Assembly (NCBI RefSeq): GCF_001642475.1
Contig: NW_019173983.1
Location: forward strand, 165,664 to 229,663
Length of the DNA stretch: 64,000 nt
Origin: Fonsecaea monophora
Lineage: Eukaryota > Ascomycota > Eurotiomycetes > Chaetothyriales > Herpotrichiellaceae
Direction: 5' to 3'
Made by a program: the position numbers and the translations under genes. How positions within the stretch are numbered: the stretch's first letter is position 1; each line of letters opens with the position of its first letter. The notes below the pieces were generated by a model. That model was not told the origin of the DNA. It saw only the letters and a program-made list of their open reading frames with translations, and did no database searches. This document shows positions 35,276 to 46,219 of the stretch, piece by piece.

Positions 35276-36943
35276 TCACTTTGGCAGTCTTCTCATGTAC
35301 AAGAAATATGCTCCAGTGGCACACAGTGTCGCCGCACACAGCATTCCGACTCGCTTCGCCTGCCGGGCCATGTAGATAAAGAAGTCGTCGGTCTGATTCG
35401 GGGCCTCTCCAGGCTTCTTGACGATGCCGGAGACTCGTTGCACCACTTCTTCCAGCAAAGGTTGTGGTTTTGCGTTCGGCATCGTCACCGAGACTCGTGA
35501 TATTGTAAAGAGCTCGGGTGGGAACACGACGTCGGACGGCTGGGAGGCTGTTGAAGCTACACATTAGCCTGGGGCCATTGAACAGACACGAATGAGGATC
35601 GGGGGAAAGTTTACAAGAATAATGAGGGGTGACAGTAATAACAGAGCCCAGAGAGTAGACGTCGCTTGTTGTCCATTTTTCAAAATAGTCCGAGTTGGCT
35701 TTGCTGTAGGGCGCGAGGAACGCCAGGTACGCCGGGTGGGTCGGAAGTTTGCGCAAGGCATCAATAACGTGGTCGATGGTCCGGTAGACAACGACCAGCA
35801 GGACACCAGCTCGACGAGCCTGGTCGAGGGCAGCCTGCAAGCCTCGTGGCCTCGCATCCGAGCGGACTAACGTGGCAAGGTCGATCAGGAAGACGCCAGG
35901 GGAGAAGGGACCAGAGCCGTCCAGATGGAATTCCGCAGAGGTGGACTTCTTGTCAGCCAACCCTGTGCCATGGGATACGTCGTTGAAACTCTGCTGAAAC
36001 GGCGCGATCTCGTCTTGTCGAAGAAAAACTGCACTGACAGCCTCGGGCCTGATACATCTGAAGCTGAAGCTGTCGAGGACCTGCTTCGCGATATCGTCGT
36101 GGGATTTGGGCCCTTCGTCCACGACGACCAGGCTTGCACCGGGTGTCGTTTTGACCAAACGGGCATTGGCATCGGGATTATTCAGTATTTCGTGATATGG
36201 TTCGGAATCTTCGGCTAGAGAACAAAGAGATATATATTCAGCAAAGACAAAAAGAGAGAGAGCACTACTAGGTATTCTGATTGGACTTACCAAAAATGGT
36301 TATCAAGTCGGCATCTCGGAGCGCGGCTACATCGTCCTCAAATCTCTCGAGGATGTGAATGGCGGCAGAGTCGAGATAGTTGGGCGCCTCCCTCCTGAGA
36401 GTCGTCCAGAATGCCGTCGACTTCTGAGAGAAGCCATTGGCAACGACGACCGTGTTGCCCACGGCGATGTTGGTAGCAAGTGTGCTGAAAACGAAACGGA
36501 TCGGATTGGCACTGTCCACCACGACCATCGAGACTCCCACGGGAAGAAATTGCTGTTTCAGTCCTCGTTGTGGACCGGGCAGAGATTCCAAGGGAAAGGA
36601 GCTCTTGGACAGGTAAACATAGTGCCTTGCGACATCCTCGAGGACCAGCGCGAGTTCCTGCTCGTACTGTCGTTGTCGTCTCCCTGAGCCATTTTCTGCG
36701 TCTTTCCACAAACGGTCAGCCTTATCTCGCCCGGGAAGAACAGACAATGATTCCACCCGGGTGCTTACCCTTGCACAAGCTTTGTATCAAAGTCTCCCTC
36801 TGGGTCGTCAGAAATTCACACAAACCATACATCTGGCGCTGCCTCCAGTTCCAGCTGGAAGTGGTGGTTTGGATTGCATACGCGGCATGAGCGCTATGGA
36901 TGGCACTAGCCGTGGCGGATGAGCCATCTTCCCTCGAAGCCAT
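35276..36943 (-). CDS. Divergent aldehyde-dehydrogenase-like protein with C-terminal anchor
   Basis: Four exons are inferred (about 36943-36770, 36720-36290, 36215-35612, 35560-35276), giving roughly 470-490 aa. The N-terminal half follows the ALDH fold (QFLPVGVSMVVVDSANPIRF; GNTVVVANGF). A Cys sits where the ALDH nucleophile is expected, in SFSFRCIRPEAVS. The usual LELGG block, which carries the general-base Glu, is replaced by KTTPGASLVVVDE, so normal aldehyde oxidation is doubtful. The last ~25 residues (VGMLCAATLCATGAYFLYM then RRLPK) form a tail anchor like that of fatty aldehyde dehydrogenases. It may be a membrane-bound, altered ALDH working on a hydrophobic product. Splice sites near 36720 and 35560 are approximate. 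Confidence 0.75.
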
Positions 36944-37125
36944 TGTCGCCGCCGTAGATGATGCCCATGTGCTAAAGGTCCGTCGTCGGGTCGTCGAGGG
37001 AAGAACACAGGGCGTGACGATGATGACGGTGGGCAGGTTGCGCGATCACCTTGCAGCCTCGTCAGGCGGAATGAAAGGGCCGAGAACTCCCCCAGTAGTA
37101 GCCTGTGACAACGTACTAGGTACTG
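36944..37125. promoter_or_regulatory. Promoter side of the ALDH-like gene
   Basis: Short upstream region of the minus-strand ALDH-like gene. No clear TATA box. Confidence 0.4.
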
Positions 37126-37359
37126 CTAGTATGAGCAGGAAAGAAATTCATAACTCATTGGATTAGACTCTCCAACAGTACCGAGTACTTCACTGGCAAA
37201 AGTAACGAGGTACTCTACCGTGACGCCGGCTTCCACAGAAACCACCAAAGTTTTGTCTCCCCGACTTTTCTTACTTCTTGCGGGTAATTTCGCTTGGGGG
37301 TCTTTCGGGTCGTAGTACGGACGGAGCCGAGCAAGAACCGTAACCGTAAAGCCTCGCAA
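37126..37359 (-). pseudogene. Probable NmrA-like reductase fragment
   Basis: The minus-strand frame reads RGFTVTVLARLRP... TLVVSVEAGVTVEYLVTFAS. It resembles the region after the first beta strand of NmrA/isoflavone-reductase-like proteins. The intact gene at 54755-55717 has FAVTVLTR and then VVQVDYTSVESLTAAL at matching places. No start, no nucleotide-binding loop and no C-terminal half are found nearby. It is a weak call that rests on a short stretch. Confidence 0.35.
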
Positions 37360-37572
37360 CTATCACGCATTAGAGGCATGCTCCGGGAAAACTTAGCCTA
37401 TATTGCCATTTACGGCCGGGCTTTCAAAAAGCCAAGAGATATGACTTCGCCGAAGGATGTGCCCGCCCTAAATGTACTCCACAAGGGAAATCTTGCCGTA
37501 GGCGCAGACAAGGCGCGCAAAAGCGGGGGCCTCGTTCTCCGGAGCTATCCATTATTGTTCGGCGAATGCTTT

Positions 37573-37598
37573 CCAACCCCAACCCCAACCCCAACCCC
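37573..37598. repeat. CCCCAA short tandem repeat
   Basis: About four copies of a six-base CCCCAA unit in the decayed region. The unit recalls a telomere-type repeat of other organisms but is not the fungal TTAGGG sequence. Most likely a simple microsatellite. Confidence 0.75.
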
Positions 37599-37599
37599 G

Positions 37600-38080
37600 G
37601 CTCTTTACAAGGTAACGCAGTAACGGAGCGAGTTACGTTGTTGTAGGAGCTAATTTATCTCCAAGCGTCACTAATTACACTATGCGCCGAAGTGGCGTAG
37701 GTTCTACACTACTAGGAATCGAAATCGATGAATTGACTCCCCTGTTGGGAATTGCCTCATCAGGAATTGAATCCTGCAAACGCTGGCTGGGCGACGTCCC
37801 AGGTCACCTCAGACCTTTTGAACCAGGAGCTTTCAAGGAAAGTCCAGACCGATGGGACTGGAATGTTAGCATAGAAGCATGCCAGGCGCGAAAGCCACTC
37901 ATGAGTCAATGACCTCTCCTCGACCATAAGCCTCGGTACCAAATGCACGACGTCGTCCAACAGCAAGCGTCCCTTCCAGGATAATGCCAACACCACCCGC
38001 GCAGGAGATCTACTACATATCCTTTGCCCCGTTCTCGCACAGAGCTGAGCACAAAGTAGTGTACCTGGACTCACCTATGA
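37600..38080. other. Decayed or non-coding sequence
   Basis: Short frames on both strands but no recognisable domain. It may be the eroded 5' part of the monooxygenase pseudogene that follows. Confidence 0.4.
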
Positions 38081-38830
38081 AAGCTTGACCTATTGATCGA
38101 CTACATGGTTCCTATACCGCCAGTGCCCACGATTGTGGCGGCTACCAGGGCATATGGAGTAGCGAGTAACTCACTCACTGGAGTTATCTGGGCGTTGCAG
38201 CTGCCGGATATCCAAACTATTTCATGTTCCTGGGACCGAACAGCCCAATCGGTAACGGCCCCCATGCTTGTGGGTGCTGAAGGTGAGTTGAAGTACCACA
38301 GGCCGCTCGTGCTTGAATGTTTGGGACCATCGTTTGATGATGAATCTCTACAGCTCGAGCCGACTATTTCTGCAAGATCAGATGACGAATCCAGCAAGAG
38401 TCCATCAAGTCGATTTCCGTAACCAAGGAGGCCGTTGACGATTTTATTGCCCACAAAGGGCAAGTTTATGCAGAAGACTATCTGGCAGCAAGACTGCCGT
38501 TCTTGGTACAAGGGCGACACTGCAGACGGGAAGATCGTCGCTCTCTGAGCCGGCAGCACCCTTCATTACCTCGAGACCCTGAAGGAGGTTCGCTATTAAG
38601 ACTTTGATGTCAAATGCTTCGGCAACCGTTTCGATTATCTCAGAAATGGCATGACCAGACTGGAAATGACCCCAAATGCCGATCTCTCCACTTATATTCG
38701 ACCCGCGGATGACGCCCCAATCCTAGGCTCTGTGCCTGTTTATACTAAAGTTGGACCCGAGCTGACAGATGCGAATGTTATGGCTCCTTCGAGTGCTGAT
38801 GGGGAGAAGGCGGTGCAAGCCCAGCTCTAA
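38080..38830 (+). pseudogene. Broken Baeyer-Villiger-type monooxygenase (3' part)
   Basis: Translation in shifting plus-strand frames recovers blocks of the fungal steroid/BVMO-like family in the right order. They are GVAAAGYPNYFMFLGPNS and PIGNGP (about 38192-38265), VTKEAVDDF, then CRSWYKGDTADGKIVAL, a stop, AGSTLHYLETLKE, another stop, and FGNRFDYLRNG (ending near 38650). Stops and frame changes separate the blocks, so no functional protein can be made. Only the C-terminal third of a typical 550-600 aa protein is left. The intact BVMO at 21196 is a different type, since it lacks the CRSWY and STLHYLE blocks. It shows that the locus once held another Baeyer-Villiger-like gene. Confidence 0.72.
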
Positions 38831-39774
38831 CAAATCTGAAAAGGACTGATATGGATGCGTCGTCGGAGAGATCGGGCGCCGACCTGTGTTCTCTACGGTG
38901 CTATTCGGAGAAACGCATGGATGCCGTTCGTTTGATGTATACAGACCGGCTTGAAGTTGTGACTGAGCATTTACGAGGACAAATCAGCGGCTGGGTCACT
39001 AGACCTACTCCATGCGATTCCTTTGGATGAACCTAGGGTACGTCAGACTACAAAAGTTCCTACGGGCGCATACCAAGCCATACAATAACGCGGTAGTATA
39101 ATACCGTCTTTGCGCGTCTTCGCGCTTCGAGCCTCACATTCGTCTTTGTTCAGGAGAATCAAAGCCGTTCGTTTTGAATGTTGGTCACCTCGCTCTTGGT
39201 ACATTGCGCGCGCCTCGTGCGCTAGATACCATCATGGGAAGCACAGCACCAAATGGGACTATCTGCAGATCTCACGATTGGTGTCAATAGATCTTGTTAT
39301 CTGGATTTGCTGGATTCATTGCCATCGCAATGCTGGAAACAGATGGCAGTCAATGCTACCTTCAGACGCTTACCCCTTTTAGTGATACACTAGCCCTTTT
39401 TGGTCTAGTCTTATTGGCTGATACCCTTACTATAGGCTAGTTATGTTGCTGACATACGTGATACCCTCAGGCCTATCCTGCTCTTCTTTAGGTGGAGCAG
39501 ATGACGCAGATGAATACCCTTTGATTCTGTTTCCTTCTGTACCTTCCGCAGCACATATTGTCCAGCTTAATCTTTCTTCAAAGGCTCACACCGCTCACAA
39601 ACACTGAAGCGGCGCTTGAGCGGACACTTTCTGCTTCGCCAGCATGGCAGCGTGCTGTCTTTATGGCGCGTGTATCCTCTCCATATTTTTGCGAAAGCAC
39701 CAGGTCATCTCGTCGTATTGGCTCTCTGATACGCCTCTGGCAGAAAGAGATATTCGGCAAGATGAATGACGGCA
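38831..39774. other. Non-coding, unrecognised
   Basis: No gene recognised. Frames are short, and base composition is AT-richer than the neighbouring cluster genes. It may contain further remnants too decayed to identify. Confidence 0.4.
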
Positions 39775-40310
39775 GACTTTTGACCGCTTTGAGGTTTTCA
39801 AGATCGACGGCGTGACCTGTTCAAGCTGTATCTCTAGTATAGAGTCGACGTTAGCTCCTCACCACGGTATCAAGCGTGCAAATGTCGATTTCCTGTTAAG
39901 ACACGCCGAAGTCGCGTACAATCCCATGGAGATATCTCGACGGAAAATCATCGACGAGCTCGATGCCACAGGCTCGGCCTCTCTTGTGCAGAACGAGGTC
40001 CCATCGACGGGCCAATCGTTTTACGGCGTGGAACTGGGGAGAATTCTGCATTCAACTGATGGTCTTCTCCTTCTGGGATCTATATTGATTCTGGAGTACT
40101 TTTCGACGGCAATCATTGCGGAATGAACAAGACGTCTCTACGTTCCTGATACTTTGCCGGGGTTGTCCAGTTTGGGTTTGGATATCCATTTCATCGACAC
40201 GCATACTTCGCGATTACAAAAGGTGGCTGGCTACAAGAATCCCCCGATGGATGTATTGGGTGTCATTATCCACACTTGTGACATACTTATCCAGTCTCTA
40301 CCATTTCCTT
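39775..40310 (+). pseudogene. Copper P1B-type ATPase fragment
   Basis: One frame reads FEVFKIDGVTCSSCISSIES then GIKRANVDFLLRHAEVAYNP and KIIDELDATG, which is a complete heavy-metal-associated (HMA) domain with its CxxC copper site. After a frame change, GYPFHRHAYFAITK and then PPMDVLG follow, matching the loop before the MDVLVALGT helix of copper ATPases. No phosphorylation (DKTGT) or ATP-binding parts follow. Frame shifts and stops break the copy. Copper-ATPase genes are widespread in fungi, so this is a remnant rather than a cluster component. Confidence 0.7.
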
Positions 40311-40829
40311 CTGCACAAGACAGACAATTACTCTCTCTGGTCGTCCCGTCTGGTCATTGTCATGACACTGAGCAACCATTTGGATGCCCTCCTGAAGTCA
40401 TCAATTACGGAGATTACCCGGGCCTTCGCTGAGACCGTACCAAGCCACGCTCGTCTCTTCGATACTGGGAACTGGATCCCGGTGAAAATTCCATCGCAGC
40501 ACAACGCCCCATGCAATCAATGCCAAGCAAGAAGCGACTAGCCAGGCGGTGGAGATGCTGGGTATACCCTTTGGCGTAGACCTGACGACCTTGAGCTCAT
40601 GTCCGCCGGGGTAGTGCAGTAAGAATTGGTTGGGTAGCAAGACCAGGGGATTCAACAACGTCGTGACGATAGCTGTGATGAATTATTTTACCTGGCTTAT
40701 ATATCCAAGATGGCGGACGACGGTCAAGGAAGAGTATTTGTGCTAGGAAGCCGCTGCCAGTTGGTTTACAGCAAAATCGGCGACGCTGCAAGATGCATAT
40801 ATATATGGAGATATCCAAGCATTCGTACA
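40311..40829. other. Spacer with unrecognised minus-strand frame
   Basis: A minus-strand frame at 40401-40658 contains a hydrophobic stretch (STAWLVASCLALIAWGVVL), but it has no clear start and no family I can name. It may be a gene remnant. The right end is the 3' side of transcription factor 2. Confidence 0.35.
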
Positions 40830-43019
40830 TTATTCCATGGCCCAACTCTCTTTGAGAGCTTCAATAACAGACTCCGTGGGCCAGCCGCTTTCTTTGCCCG
40901 TGGCAGAAAGTAAATCGATGATGGCCTCTTGCTCTGGTGGACTTCTGAACCACCCGCCACCTGGAGATGGTGTCTTGGTCAATTGTATGTCCCCTGACAT
41001 GTTCTGAGCTTCACCACTTACAGGTAAGCAAAATGGCACACAGCGTGAATCGCGTGGTGACAAAGTCGTTCGATGAGGCGATCCCGCAAGCGAGTCTTGC
41101 ATGTTCGAGAACGTCACGCTATCCGTTCGACGAGTGTGGTGTCTAAGGTCAGATCTCTGGTCTGTATGTGCATTGGATACTAATTCGAGGTTCACTCACC
41201 TCCATCTCAAGATGGGCTCGCTGGTATTTCAAGCCTGCGCCCGGGCGCTGTAAGCTCGGATTGTAAAGCGCGAGCAGTATTTTAGCTAGGTGATAGTACT
41301 GCCATCCGGTGGCTGTTTTCCCACAAGGGATGTCAGAGCCATTACAATCATCAAGGGCGTAAGTGTGTAAAAACACTCACCATGCCACGGGTCAGACAGC
41401 CAAATCTCCGGGAAATGACGGCCATCCTCTATTGACCGTTCACGATAGAACATGGGGGTGAACGAGGTCGGCTTGTTTTCATACCACTCCTTCACCTTTT
41501 GAACATGGTCGTCGTACGTGACTGAGTCGGGGGGTTCGTCTCCAAAACAAAGAGTCATAATGGCAACCGTGACCCATACCATACGATTGGCCCAGTGGCA
41601 ATCCGGTCTTGTCATGTCGCTGGTCAAGGGCGGTTGAATCGAAATGGGAGTGCGAGGGGGCTGCCTCTTTGGCAAAGACATGTAGATATCCTGCCGAACA
41701 AATTGCCAAAATGCGGCTTGCGACAAGCCCTCACCCAGCGGGCAATCGGGAGAACTGAAAAGGGCCGAAACCCCCATTAGATGGTGGCCATGGTCCTGGC
41801 CCGTGATTACGACTGAGGGAAATCTGTCAGTTCCTTTCTTTTTGGCATCGTTTCCCAGACCAAAACGTACCGTTCAGCTCCTCATACTTTCGAAGGATAA
41901 CTACCGTTGCCAACACATTATCGTTGGACACGCAGCGCTCGTCATTGAGGAGTGGGATCAATTGGATGTTGCACCGCGAATGGTATTCCTCCGCTATCGA
42001 GGGCCTTAGGGAAGACACACGGCTGAGATGGAGGGCAGACAAGGCAAAGATGGCGTTCATGAGCACCTCGCAGTTCGAAGCTCTTTTGGGCACTTCGAGC
42101 TGGAAATGTCTGTTGGAATCCGTGACATCGAACTTTGTGTGGCGATGCTAAGTATCAGCCAGGAGTCGGGCCAGCCAAGACATTCTAAAGGTCTCTTACC
42201 CATGGAGCCAGTGTCTGGCAGAAATGGCGCAGCAGATGCGCCTCTGTGCGATCTTTGATCAGGCACGAGGATCGCTCGCCAGCCTGACCGGAATCGACCT
42301 CGTTCCGTCTGGGGTCGCAACTCATGCCCGCATCACTGCTGATAGATGACGTGTTTGTCGCGAACCCGATCAAGCCCATAAAGTCCAAGCTGGTCTCCAA
42401 GCTGGTCTCTTCCTCAGGAAAGCTCAGGTCCACTGTAGGACATTGAAGGGCGTCAGACGGAGGAGCATTTGATGCCATCTGATACAGGCTCGTCGTATCT
42501 CCTGCGCCGAGCATGGGCGACGAGTCCTTGCTGCTGCCCATCGAGAGCTCGTCATTCTGCTGCTGCTGCGGTGACGCCTGTTGAGACAACAAGTCTTCTA
42601 CCGTGCTGTCTGTCAGGAAAGTCACTACTGAGGGAGTCAGTGAAGGCCCAAAAGCTCCGAGCCACGGAACCAACCGCACAGATAGGAGGAATTTCAACCC
42701 AACGGCGCTCCTTCCTTGTCTCTTGGTTGTTGGAAGCGCTGCATCTTTTCCGTCCTTTGGGCTCGCGCCATTGTGAGAACCGCGGACCCCTCTCACACAC
42801 TCTCCTTGCAGCCTGGCATCTCAGACAGGCAGGCCGTGTCTCGTCGCCTAGAAGACGAAACTATCAGATGTGCCGTGGTGTCAATGTCCTAGCCCTTTTG
42901 CCTGCTTACACTTCAAATGGCGGAGACGGCACTCTGTGCTATACAGATCGATCAATAAAGGCGCGGACTGAACGGTGGTACGAGGCTTACCATCCACGAC
43001 GCGATCGTTGGGTTTCCAT
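40830..43019 (-). CDS. Zn(II)2Cys6 transcription factor 2 (ARCA-like)
   Basis: Two 29-nt exons (43019-42991 and 42938-42910) and a third (42847-42680) build the zinc cluster METQRSRRGCTECRLRHLKC then DETRPACLRCQAARRVC, with all six cysteines. Exon 4 (from 42627) continues in phase with a Gln- and Ser-rich linker. The following exons hold the PF11951-type regulatory domain: LDVTDSNRHFQLEVPKRA, NAIFALSALHLSR, LSQAAFWQFVRQDIYMSL, MVWVTVAIMTLCFGDEPPD, WYENKPTSFTPMFYRE and TGWQYYHLAKILLALYNP. The C-terminus ends ALKESWAME. The gene is intact by eye, at roughly 520-560 aa. It heads the second lobe and could control it (inference). Exact 3' introns are approximate. Confidence 0.83.
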
Positions 43020-44462
43020 GATTTCTTCGTTGGCGCTAGCAAAAACCTCCTTGCGTCCGCATCTACATGCCTAGCCTGCAGAAGAACGAGTTCTGATCGC
43101 TAATATGCGGAGAGATGCTCCTCGCCGAACAAAAACGCAAAGAAGAAAAAAGCACGGAGATGGTCACAATTGGAGGACGGTTTTCAAGAACCAGAGCGCC
43201 AAACGCTGGTATGCGACACGGATCCCCGGACTTCATATCCTACCCCGCTGGGGAGGTTCTCGAGGCATAAGGGTGAGCCATCAATCCGGGGTACCGAGAG
43301 CAACTCCGCTTTGTGATTGACCTTCAGGCTCTGGGCATCGATAGACTGGCATTCAACCCCCCAAATTATGCAGCACCGAGGAACTGGAATGACCTGGACA
43401 TGCACGATCCAATGAATTCCTACTGGGCCAGACCCCCAAACTTGGCACCAATTTCGAGGGGCTCTAAACCCGATTCTTTCGCCGAGTGCAAATGCCCGAT
43501 TTTTTTGGGAACAGTCGCAAACTAAGAGATGGTGCCAACCCCGTCGAGCCGGAGCTTCTCTGAGCCTTTGACAGAGGGAGGGCACTCTGTCGTCCACAGA
43601 CACTGCTGGAGTAACAGACTCTCTGTGTTCTTCCAGCCAAGTCTGTTGACGGGTCTTCATGGCCGGAGATTCTCTGGTGCCCCATTATGAAGTTTTCCAT
43701 GGCCGGTATCAATTTGTGGGACAATGTTACCGCTCTTCGCAGCCCATCATTCATCGTCACCTTGCCCACGTCGCGCCTACAGGGAGATCAACGAAATTGA
43801 TCTCCAGTTGCTCGAACAACAGGCATGTCGACAACGAATCCTGTAGAGGAAAATGTCAGCGCCAATCAAGAAAAGGAAAAGGAAAGAAGGGTCTTTGGTT
43901 CTAACCAAGTGGCTGCCTTTCAGACCTCGTGCGACACACGAAGCTGGAAACCACGCAGGAGGTGAGTCACTCTGCCCTCGTTCGCGACATGGAGGAAGGT
44001 CCGAGTTCACTTGCCGTTCTAATGCTTGGGAACGTAATCCTCGTATAGTGGTTGAGCAGTCATGGCTGCTGCACACAGGAATAATGAGAAGATATCATAT
44101 ACCTAATCCCTCGTTTGACCAAGGACATGGGATTTTCAATGATTCCCGGGGGTATATCAAGGCCGGCCTAAAGTGAACTCACTCTGTGTAGATGGACCGA
44201 ATTGCTTTTCCACCATTGGACATGTAGCCGATTTCTTCTATTTCCGAAATGACTCGAACATCTAGACCCCCCAGTCCTGAAAGCAACTAGATCCTGCATG
44301 ATGTCGGGCAGGCAATAATATATTGGTTGGTCGTACATTGGCTCTCCCACCCCCACCATGATCTTGGTGCGACAAAGGAATAAATCAAGGCCCCTGTTTC
44401 TCAAGTTGTCTGCCCCAATATCCCCTGCACCGTGGTTGAACAAAAGCACTCGGTAAAAAAAA
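43020..44462. other. Decayed or unrecognised region upstream of the hydrolase
   Basis: A plus-strand frame reads RFVIDLQALGIDRLAFNPP then NYAAPRNWNDLDMHDPMNSYW (about 43308-43430). Other short peptide-like stretches (such as INEIDLQLLEQQACRQRIL near 43786-43845) lie in other frames with stops between them. They look like pieces of a broken gene, but I do not recognise the family. The left end carries the promoter of transcription factor 2 and the right end that of the hydrolase. Confidence 0.4.
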
Positions 44463-45410
44463 ATGGACGAGATCGCAGCACTTCGGCACCTTGAGCTCTA
44501 CGAGGCGGTGGTGCCCACGAGTGAAATATGCGGCCACTTACTCGAGCCGCGAGCCGCTGTGATCAACGCGGCACCGCGAGAGACGTTCAAGTACGGCCCG
44601 CATGCGCGGCATGATCTGGACTTGTATACACCTTCAAAGGGCACGTCACAGGAGAATAATCCTCTTTTGGTGTTTTTGTACGGCGGCGGGTTTGCGTCCG
44701 GAGACAAGCTCTTCGACCTGATACCCGGCGACCTGGTCTACAAGAACCTGGGTTCATTCTTCGCCGAAGAGCTGGGTTTCGACGTGGCCATCGTCAACTA
44801 CAGATTGACGGCGCACGGCGCCAGATTTCCACGGGGCGCGGACGATCTCGACCTGGCCCTCAGGTGGCTCGATGAACGGTACAAACCTCAAGGTCCCCGG
44901 GATTTGTACATCATGGGCAATTCAGCTGGTGGGATCCATCTCACGACGTGGCTCTTTTGGCCAGACTTTCGGGATACGATCAATTGGCTCGTCTCGGGCA
45001 CAGGCACGCTGACCCTGCGAGTCGGCATCACGCTCGGCTGCCCATTCACGTGGCCCCAGTACGTGATCGACTCAAAGGTTGGGGACAGCGTCAAAGGCTA
45101 CTACGGCGACGAAGCAAAGGTCAAGGAGAACGCGGCTCTTTCGCTGGTTCAGAAAGCTCTCGAGACCGTGCCAGTCGAGACAAAGTGGCCGTCTATGTTG
45201 GTCCTGGTCAGCGAGATGGACCCTGCCGACATCCGAGACTCTGGAAAGCAGTTCGTCGACTTGTGGACATCATCTGGACGCAAGGGCCAATATCATGTCT
45301 TGGAGGGACACAACCATTTCAGTACCGTGTGGTCATTACGCTCTGGTGGCGAAGCTGAAGAAAAATGGGCTCGGGATACGGCCAAGTGGCTGCAAGAGTT
45401 GATGAGATGA
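44463..45410 (+). CDS. Alpha/beta hydrolase, HSL-type esterase
   Basis: Intronless, 315 aa. The oxyanion-hole motif is FLYGGGF (about 71-77), a variant of HGGG with Tyr in place of His. The nucleophile elbow is GNSAGG with Ser154. The acid is probably Asp253 in SEMDPAD, and the base is a His in EGHNHFS (283 or 285). No signal peptide is seen, so it is likely cytosolic. The hormone-sensitive-lipase/carboxylesterase family hydrolyses short or hydrophobic esters. Together with the BVMO this suggests opening of an ester or lactone, or cleavage of a ring-fission product (inference). The ATG at 44463 follows a short A-run. Confidence 0.88.
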   Translation: MDEIAALRHLELYEAVVPTSEICGHLLEPRAAVINAAPRETFKYGPHARHDLDLYTPSKGTSQENNPLLVFLYGGGFASGDKLFDLIPGDLVYKNLGSFFAEELGFDVAIVNYRLTAHGARFPRGADDLDLALRWLDERYKPQGPRDLYIMGNSAGGIHLTTWLFWPDFRDTINWLVSGTGTLTLRVGITLGCPFTWPQYVIDSKVGDSVKGYYGDEAKVKENAALSLVQKALETVPVETKWPSMLVLVSEMDPADIRDSGKQFVDLWTSSGRKGQYHVLEGHNHFSTVWSLRSGGEAEEKWARDTAKWLQELMR

Positions 45411-46219
45411 AATTGAAGACATGTTTAGAGATCAAAAATGCAGAGTGAAGCATTTGTGGTTTCCCATTCGCATCTTCCAGGGCGCATAGTTGCTATATTC
45501 AGACTCGTTCTTTACTCGGCCACTGGAATAGATAGCCACGCTGTTTGGTTGTCAAACCAAGATAATAGCCGGATTCAGGAACCTGTGACCGTCCATGCTA
45601 CCCTCAACTTCAGCGACCACAGCATTTGGAGGGCCTCCACAGCCATGATGACTGGTTGCCATGCAGTTCCTGTCCACTCCGGGCGCAAGGTGGGCCGCCA
45701 TCACCACCTGCTCCCCCTCGGCGGTCGCAAATAGAACCTGAAGTGGGATATACTTATTTCCAGCTGGGACTTACATGCTTGGATCCCACTCGCCTAGATT
45801 TCCCGGCGCGAAGGCGGGGAGTCTTGCCCTTGGACCCCCGGCTTCGGAATCAACCTTGCCTCGTCTGGACGGCCAGTAGTTCGGCGACACGATATGCGAA
45901 TACCTCTAGCCAGAACAATCACATGAGCGGCCGTCTTCTACAACCAGGGTTCAACCTCATTCGAGAGTCCGATAATGATTCGAGGAAACGACAGCTGACA
46001 TAAACAGCTTTCGCGGGATCAAGGGTCCCTTCGGGTCATTTATGATTCCGTCGAAATTCTAGACATCCTTTTTTTTTTTGTCTTGCTGGGCTGGAGAACA
46101 ACTAAACACTCAGAGGTCACTGAGGTTCCGTCGAGAGCAACAAGATTGTTGTTTTCACACTTCTTCTTATTTCGGCTGGCTAGCTACCACACCACGCGCT
46201 CACACCTGTCATATCCAAA
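45411..46219. promoter_or_regulatory. Upstream region of FAD monooxygenase 2
   Basis: A 809 bp spacer between two plus-strand genes. A poly-T run lies at about 46070-46080. No gene and no clear TATA box. Confidence 0.45.

Noticed and set aside
37573..37598. CCCCAA repeat as an internal telomere seed
   Set aside because: Only about four copies, and the unit does not match the usual fungal telomere TTAGGG. A simple microsatellite is the plainer explanation.
36944..40829. Transposon or retroelement origin of the decayed region
   Set aside because: No reverse transcriptase, transposase, terminal repeats or target-site duplication could be seen; the readable fragments are from ordinary metabolic and transport genes.
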